Origin: Aminobacter anthyllidis | GTDB taxonomy: Bacteria > Pseudomonadota > Alphaproteobacteria > Rhizobiales > Rhizobiaceae | Assembly: GCF_018555685.1 (NCBI RefSeq) | Contig: NZ_JAFLWW010000002.1 | Coordinates: forward strand, 310,001-374,000 | Direction of reading: 5' to 3' | Length of the DNA stretch: 64,000 nt | Shown: piece by piece, positions 59,712 through 64,000 of the stretch | Position numbering within the stretch: position 1 is the first letter of the stretch | Layout of the letters: each line of letters begins with the position of its first letter | Position numbers and translations under genes: made by a program | Notes under the pieces: generated by a model | Told to the model about the DNA's origin: nothing | Databases searched by the model: none | What the model saw: only the letters and a program-made list of their open reading frames with translations

Positions 59712-61823
59712 ATGCGAGACCTGATGACCAGACCTGCCATTTTCGCCGATGTCGCCGCGCCCTCGACCGAGCGCCGCCCCGTCTCCGACACACGCCACGG
59801 CATTACTCGTGTCGACGAATACGCATGGCTGCGCGCCGACAACTGGCAGGAGGTGTTCCGCGACCCAAGCGTGCTTGATCCTGCGATCCGCAGCCATCTC
59901 GAGGCGGAAAACGCCTACCAGGCCGAACTGATGGCCGACACCGCCGATCTCAGGAAGGCGTTGTTTGCTGAAATGAAGGGCCGCATCAAGGAGGACGATT
60001 CCTCGGTGCCGATGAAGGATGGTCCCTTCGCCTATGGCTCGTCGTTCAAGAAGGGTGGCGAGCAGCCGCGTTACTTCCGTATCCCCAGCGAAGGCGGCGC
60101 GGAGGAGATCATCCTTGACGGCGACAAGGAAGCCGAAGGCCATGCCTATTTCAGGCTTGGCGGGCTCGACCACTCTTCCGACCATAGCAGCCTGATCTGG
60201 GGCTTCGACGACAAGGGTTCGGAGTTCTATACGCTGCGCGTCCGCCAGTTGTCTGATGGCACCGACCTGACCGACGTCGTCGGCGACACTGGCGGTTCGG
60301 GCACATGGGACGCGGCCAATGCCGGCTTCTTCTACACCCGCCTTGACCCCAATCACCGGCCGTCAAAGGTCCTCTACCATGCGCTCGGCAGCGACGCCGC
60401 GTCCGACCGGCTGATCTACGAGGAAACCGACCCCGGCTTCTTCATGAATGTCGGTGGCACGCGCTCCAACGAATGGATCATGATCTCGATCAGCGATCAT
60501 GAGACCTCCGAGTACCGCCTGTTCCCCGCCACCGATCCACTGGCAGCCCCCAAGCTGGTGGCGGCACGCGAGATCGGCCTGCAATACGATCTCGAAGAAG
60601 GCGGCGACATCTTCTTCGTGCTGACCAACGTCGACGGCGCCAAGGATTTCAAGATCATGACGGCACCCGTCAGCGATCCGGTGCGCGCGAACTGGAAGGA
60701 GCTCGTCGCTCATGAACCGGGCCGCCTCATCCTGTCGGTAGTCGGCTTCAAGGACTTCATGGTCCGCCTCGAACGCAAGGAAGGCCTGCCCCGGATCGTC
60801 GTCCATGAGCGCGCGACGGGCGCCGAGCACCTCATCTCGTTCCCCGAGGAGGCGTTCTCGCTTGGGCTGTCGGGTTCTTACGAATACGACACCGACACCA
60901 TGCGCTTTTCCTATTCGTCGATGACCACCCCGTCGCAGCTGTTCGACTACAACATGCGGACACGCGAGCGGACCTTGCTCAAGACTCAGGAAGTGCCCTC
61001 CGGCCACAACATCGAGGACTATGTGACCCGCCGGCTGATGGCTCCGGCGCCGGACGGCGAACTGGTGCCGATCTCGCTCATCCATCATCGCGACACCCCA
61101 CTAGATGGTACGGCACCTTGCCTGCTCTATGGCTACGGTTCCTATGGCATGACCATTCCCGCCTCGTTCAACACCAACTGCCTGTCGCTCGTCGATCGCG
61201 GCTTCGTTTATGCCGTTGCCCACATCCGTGGCGGCAAGGACAAGGGCTACGCCTGGTACGACGACGGCAAGCGCGCGACCAAGGTCAACACCTTCACCGA
61301 CTTCATCGCCTGCGCGCACCATCTCGTTGCCGAGCGCTATACGTCGCACGAGCGCATCGTCGCGCAAGGCGGTTCGGCCGGCGGCATGCTGATGGGGGCA
61401 GTGGCTAACATGGCGCCCGAGGCCTTCGCCGGCATCATCGCCGAGGTGCCCTTCGTTGACGTGCTGACCACCATGCTCGACGACACCTTGCCGCTGACGC
61501 CGCCGGAATGGCCTGAATGGGGCAATCCGATCGACTCGGAAGCGGACTACAAGACCATCGCCGCCTACTCACCCTACGACAATGTCGCCGCTGTCGACTA
61601 TCCGCCGATCCTGGCGGTCGCCGGCCTCACCGATCCGCGCGTCACCTATTGGGAGCCGGCCAAATGGGCGGCGCGGCTGCGCGAGCGCAAGTCGGGCAAC
61701 AGTCCTGTGCTGTTCAAGATCAACATGGATTCGGGCCATGCCGGCGCCTCCGGCCGTTTCTCGCGACTCGAGGAAGTTGCCTTCAACTATGCTTTCGCAT
61801 TGAAGGTCGCCGGGCGTGCCTAG
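59712..61823 (+). CDS. ptrB: Oligopeptidase B-like S9A serine peptidase
   Basis: 703 residues. N-terminal beta-propeller (GITRVDEYAWLRADNWQEV through about 430), then the alpha/beta-hydrolase domain: LLYGYGSYGMTIPASFN, AHIRGGKDKGYAWYDDGK, catalytic Ser in AQGGSAGGMLMGAVANM, Asp in AGLTDPRVTYWEPAKW and His in DSGHAGASGRFSR. Cleaves oligopeptides after basic residues, in the cytoplasm. Start 59712 or 59724; neither has a strong ribosome site. Confidence 0.93.
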   Translation: MRDLMTRPAIFADVAAPSTERRPVSDTRHGITRVDEYAWLRADNWQEVFRDPSVLDPAIRSHLEAENAYQAELMADTADLRKALFAEMKGRIKEDDSSVPMKDGPFAYGSSFKKGGEQPRYFRIPSEGGAEEIILDGDKEAEGHAYFRLGGLDHSSDHSSLIWGFDDKGSEFYTLRVRQLSDGTDLTDVVGDTGGSGTWDAANAGFFYTRLDPNHRPSKVLYHALGSDAASDRLIYEETDPGFFMNVGGTRSNEWIMISISDHETSEYRLFPATDPLAAPKLVAAREIGLQYDLEEGGDIFFVLTNVDGAKDFKIMTAPVSDPVRANWKELVAHEPGRLILSVVGFKDFMVRLERKEGLPRIVVHERATGAEHLISFPEEAFSLGLSGSYEYDTDTMRFSYSSMTTPSQLFDYNMRTRERTLLKTQEVPSGHNIEDYVTRRLMAPAPDGELVPISLIHHRDTPLDGTAPCLLYGYGSYGMTIPASFNTNCLSLVDRGFVYAVAHIRGGKDKGYAWYDDGKRATKVNTFTDFIACAHHLVAERYTSHERIVAQGGSAGGMLMGAVANMAPEAFAGIIAEVPFVDVLTTMLDDTLPLTPPEWPEWGNPIDSEADYKTIAAYSPYDNVAAVDYPPILAVAGLTDPRVTYWEPAKWAARLRERKSGNSPVLFKINMDSGHAGASGRFSRLEEVAFNYAFALKVAGRA

Positions 61824-61838
61824 TCATTGAGATGGGAG

Positions 61839-61862
61839 ACCGGCGGGCCTGTGGCCGCCGGT
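61839..61862. terminator. Hairpin between convergent oligopeptidase B and cytochrome c genes
   Basis: ACCGGCGG pairs with CCGCCGGT over an 8-base loop, between stops at 61823 and 61867. No T-tract on either side, so it may act as a bidirectional stop or 3-prime end protector. Confidence 0.5.
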
Positions 61863-61866
61863 ACGC

Positions 61867-62820
61867 TTAACCAGCCGGCTTCGGCTGTTGCGCCGGGTAG
61901 CCGTTGGGATGCGGCGGGATCGCCTTAAGATAAGCGGCGATCGCCTCCCGGTCCGCTGCGGTCAGCCTGGCCATGTTCTTCTGAACCTCGACCATTGTCC
62001 CGCCCACCGAATCGAATTCCGGCGTAAAGCCGGTTTCGAGATAGCCGGCGATGTCGCCTTCGGACCAGCCGCTGATGTCTTTGCCTTCTGGCGTGATGTT
62101 TGGCACGACGCCATCGCCTTCCGCAGCCTTGGCGCCGGCCAGCCACTGGCCCTTCTCGGTGCCGCCGGCAAGGCTCCGCGGCGTATGGCATTCGCCGCAA
62201 TGGCCCGCACCTTCAACAAGATCGCGGCCGTGGAGCACGGTCTCTGGCGTGCCCTCGGCAAACGCCACCACGGGCTCATTGCCGAGATATAGCTGCTTCC
62301 ACAGCCCCAGCCCGCGCCGGATGTTGAAGGGGAACGCAAGGTCGTGGTTGGGCGCCCTGCCCTGCACGGCTGGAAGCGTTTTCATGAATGCGTAGAGGTC
62401 GGCAACATCAGCAGGCTTCATGCGGGCGTAGGAGGCATAGGGAAATGCCGGGTACAGGTGCTGCCCGTCGCGCGAAACGCCTTTCAGCATTGCATTGGCG
62501 AAGTCTTCGAGCGACCAGTCGCCGATGCCGTCATCGGGGTCGGAAGAAATGTTCGGTGCCACAAAGGTGCCAAATGGCGTCTTGAGCTCGACGCCGCCCA
62601 CCAACTGCAAGCGCACGTCGCCTTCGGATTTCGGTTTGGCATGGCACGAGGCGCAGCCGCCGGCATCGAAGATGCGCTGCCCGCGGGTTGCGTCACCGGT
62701 TCCCAATGCCGCGAGCGCCTCTGGCCCCAGCTTTTCTGGTACCGTCAGCCACCAGAGAATTGCGGCCCCGGCGCCGCCAAGCGCCAGAGCCGCAACTGCG
62801 ATTTTGCTGAAAACAGCCAT
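61867..62820 (-). CDS. Membrane-anchored dihaem cytochrome c
   Basis: 317 residues. N-terminal hydrophobic anchor (about 5-25), then two class I haem domains: CASCHAKPKSEGD (first CxxCH at about 56) and CGECHTPRSLAGG (second at about 209), with Met/His ligands in the regions KGVSRDGQHLYPAFPYASY and ETGFTPEFDSVGGTM. The arrangement resembles gluconate/alcohol dehydrogenase cytochrome subunits and thiosulphate-type dihaem cytochromes. Periplasmic; matured by the CcmEFHI proteins encoded at 30656-34705. Lies 10 bases after the cytochrome c prime gene stop, so the two form an operon. Confidence 0.9.
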   Translation of the reverse strand: MAVFSKIAVAALALGGAGAAILWWLTVPEKLGPEALAALGTGDATRGQRIFDAGGCASCHAKPKSEGDVRLQLVGGVELKTPFGTFVAPNISSDPDDGIGDWSLEDFANAMLKGVSRDGQHLYPAFPYASYARMKPADVADLYAFMKTLPAVQGRAPNHDLAFPFNIRRGLGLWKQLYLGNEPVVAFAEGTPETVLHGRDLVEGAGHCGECHTPRSLAGGTEKGQWLAGAKAAEGDGVVPNITPEGKDISGWSEGDIAGYLETGFTPEFDSVGGTMVEVQKNMARLTAADREAIAAYLKAIPPHPNGYPAQQPKPAG

Positions 62821-62830
62821 CCGCTAGCGG

Positions 62831-63268
62831 TCAGCCCTTCTTCACGCGGAAAGCCTCGTGGCAGGTGCCGCAGGTCTGGCCGATCGTGCCCACCTGCGCC
62901 TTCAGTGCATCGACGTCCGCGGCGGGACTTGCGACCGCGGCTGCCGTGACGGCCTTGAACTTGTCGACTTCAGCCTGGAACCCGGCCAGGTCTTCCCAGA
63001 TCTTGGGCGAAGCGGTGGTGTCGCCCTGGTCGCTCCCGGCGGGGAACGAGGCTGCCACATCGATCTTCTGGACGTTGTCATTGAGAGCAGTCAGGGCCGC
63101 GACCACAGCCGCCGCATCAAACGGAGCTTCGCCCTTCACCATCTTCACAAGTGTGCCGACTTGCTTTGCATTCTCCTTCATCACCGCCTGTCGGTCAGCG
63201 ATCACATCGGCGAATGCCGCGGTGGTAGCGAGCGCTAGCGCTGCAATGGCAAACACAATTTTCTTCAT
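62831..63268 (-). CDS. Class II cytochrome c (cytochrome c prime family)
   Basis: 145 residues. Signal peptide (1-20, AFA), four-helix bundle starting DVIADRQAVMKENAKQVG, and the single haem site near the C-terminus, GQTCGTCHEAFRVKKG, as in cytochrome c prime and c556. Periplasmic electron carrier or NO-binding protein. ATG 63268 has AGAGGA upstream. First gene of the two-gene cytochrome operon. Confidence 0.93.
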   Translation of the reverse strand: MKKIVFAIAALALATTAAFADVIADRQAVMKENAKQVGTLVKMVKGEAPFDAAAVVAALTALNDNVQKIDVAASFPAGSDQGDTTASPKIWEDLAGFQAEVDKFKAVTAAAVASPAADVDALKAQVGTIGQTCGTCHEAFRVKKG

Positions 63269-63392
63269 CAGGTCCTCTCTGGGTTGCAAATGCTGCCTAG
63301 GGCCAACGGCGAAACTGGCCGAATTCGTCCGGAAATTCTCTTCACGCTTGCGTGACTGTTAGTCTTTTTCAAACATTGCCACCCAAATGCAA

Positions 63393-63417
63393 AAAACCCC
63401 GGCAGAGCCGGGGTTTT
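63393..63417 (-). terminator. Terminator of superoxide dismutase gene
   Basis: AAAACCCCGG pairs with CCGGGGTTTT over a 5-base loop, 30 bases after the sod stop on the minus strand, followed by a T-rich run. Confidence 0.85.
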
Positions 63418-63446
63418 CGTTCGCAACATATGGACCGAGATTAGGT

Positions 63447-64000
63447 TCAGGCCTTTTCGTAAAGCTCGAGCACGTAGTCCCAGTTGATCAGGCTGTCGAC
63501 GAACGCCTCGAGGTATTTCGGGCGGGCGTTGCGATAGTCGATGTAATAGGAATGCTCCCAGACGTCGACGCCGAGGATCGGGGTCGCGCCGTGAACAAGC
63601 GGGTTCTCGCCGTTCGGGGTCTTGGAGATGGCGAGCTTGCCGTCCTTGACCGACAGCCAGGCCCAGCCCGAACCGAACTGGGTCGTGCCGGCAGCAATCA
63701 GGTCCGCCTTGAACTTGTCGTAGCCGCCGAGATCGGCATCGATCGCCTTCTGCAGTGCGCCAGGCAGCTTGTTGCCGCCGCCGCCCTTCTTCATCCATTT
63801 CCAGAAGTGGACGTGGTTGTAGTGCTGCGCGGCATTGTTGAACAGGCCGGCATTCTTGCCGAACGACTGCTTCACCACCTCTTCAAGCGACAGCTTGTCC
63901 ATGCCTGCTTCCGCAGCCAGCTTGTTGCCGTTGTCGACATAGGCCTTGTGATGCTTGTCGTGGTGATACTCGAGCGTTTCCTTCGACATGAAGGGCTGCA
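63447..64000 (-). CDS. sodB: Fe/Mn superoxide dismutase, N-terminal end outside window
   Basis: 184 codons visible; about 18 residues are missing at the N-terminus. Metal ligands are visible in LEYHHDKHHKAYVDN (first His), FNNAAQHYNHVHFWKWM (second His), GVDVWEHSYYIDYRNARPKY (Asp and third His). FNNAAQHYNH and the residues around GSGWAWL are nearer the iron-type (SodB) than the manganese type; metal choice is inference. Converts superoxide to peroxide in the cytoplasm. The ATG at 63989 is internal to the conserved start PFMSKETLEYHH, so the true start lies beyond the window. Confidence 0.92.
   Translation of the reverse strand, partial: QPFMSKETLEYHHDKHHKAYVDNGNKLAAEAGMDKLSLEEVVKQSFGKNAGLFNNAAQHYNHVHFWKWMKKGGGGNKLPGALQKAIDADLGGYDKFKADLIAAGTTQFGSGWAWLSVKDGKLAISKTPNGENPLVHGATPILGVDVWEHSYYIDYRNARPKYLEAFVDSLINWDYVLELYEKA

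Noticed and set aside
1-64000. CRISPR array, insertion sequence, tRNA or rRNA
   Set aside because: No regularly spaced repeats, no transposase frame with terminal repeats, and no tRNA cloverleaf or rRNA sequence recognised by eye.

Overview
The window is a GC-rich stretch of chromosome from an alphaproteobacterium of the order Rhizobiales, most likely in the Mesorhizobium/Aminobacter (Phyllobacteriaceae) area. This rests on gene content and order: cycHJKL-degP-regulator-kinase-glnE, a feuN-feuP-feuQ signalling cluster, a Ros/MucR regulator, PleC- and DivJ-like cell-cycle kinases, and many DUF families typical of the order. Genus placement is inference. No rRNA, tRNA, insertion sequence or CRISPR array was recognised.

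Layout. 1-11 kb: housekeeping and small exported genes (Sel1-like fragment, DUF2147, glutathione transferase, AMP nucleosidase, DUF922 protease-like, an endonuclease/exonuclease/phosphatase-family membrane protein, ETF-ubiquinone oxidoreductase, a uracil-DNA glycosylase without a complete iron-sulphur ligand set). 11-19 kb: an XRE regulator with a damaged C-terminus, tail to tail with a Stealth-family sugar phosphotransferase, then a DMT transporter coupled to an orphan molybdenum hydroxylase subunit, and aminopeptidase N. 19-30 kb: PleC-like kinase, serine hydrolase, EF-hand protein, glnE and a two-component pair behind degP. 30-35 kb: cytochrome c maturation operon cycHJKL. 35-38 kb: a lipoprotein and feuQ-feuP-feuN. 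38-41 kb: the remains of a gene transfer agent (GTA) cluster. 41-53 kb: class A penicillin-binding protein, DUF1214/DUF1254 pair, DUF2336, DUF1491, peptidoglycan-binding protein, DivJ-like kinase, SufE, DnaA-domain-like protein with DUF6456 and MucR. 53-59 kb: a complete seven-gene Mrp cation/proton antiporter operon. 59-64 kb: SH3-like exported protein, oligopeptidase B, two c-type cytochromes and a Fe/Mn superoxide dismutase running off the end.

The most unusual object is at 37.9-41.0 kb. A GTA-like cluster appears to have lost everything between the ATPase half of the large terminase (g2) and the end of the TIM-barrel region of the host-specificity protein (g15). The two ends are joined in frame into one open 806-codon gene, with the g1-like small gene and a holin-like small gene still flanking it. 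Other notable signals are a feuQ gene whose only credible start is CTG, a probable FeuN modulator, two TTACG-N4-CGTAA operators (one upstream of the ETF-QO gene), a cluster of GANTC methylation sites in front of the pleC-like gene, and CtrA-like boxes in front of the DUF2336 gene.

Functionally the window mixes envelope maintenance (DegP, PBP, Mrp, FeuNPQ), respiration (Ccm, cytochromes c, ETF-QO), cell-cycle and global regulation (PleC, DivJ, MucR, DnaA-like), and nitrogen control (GlnE). All assignments come from reading the sequence and remembered family signatures. No database search was run.
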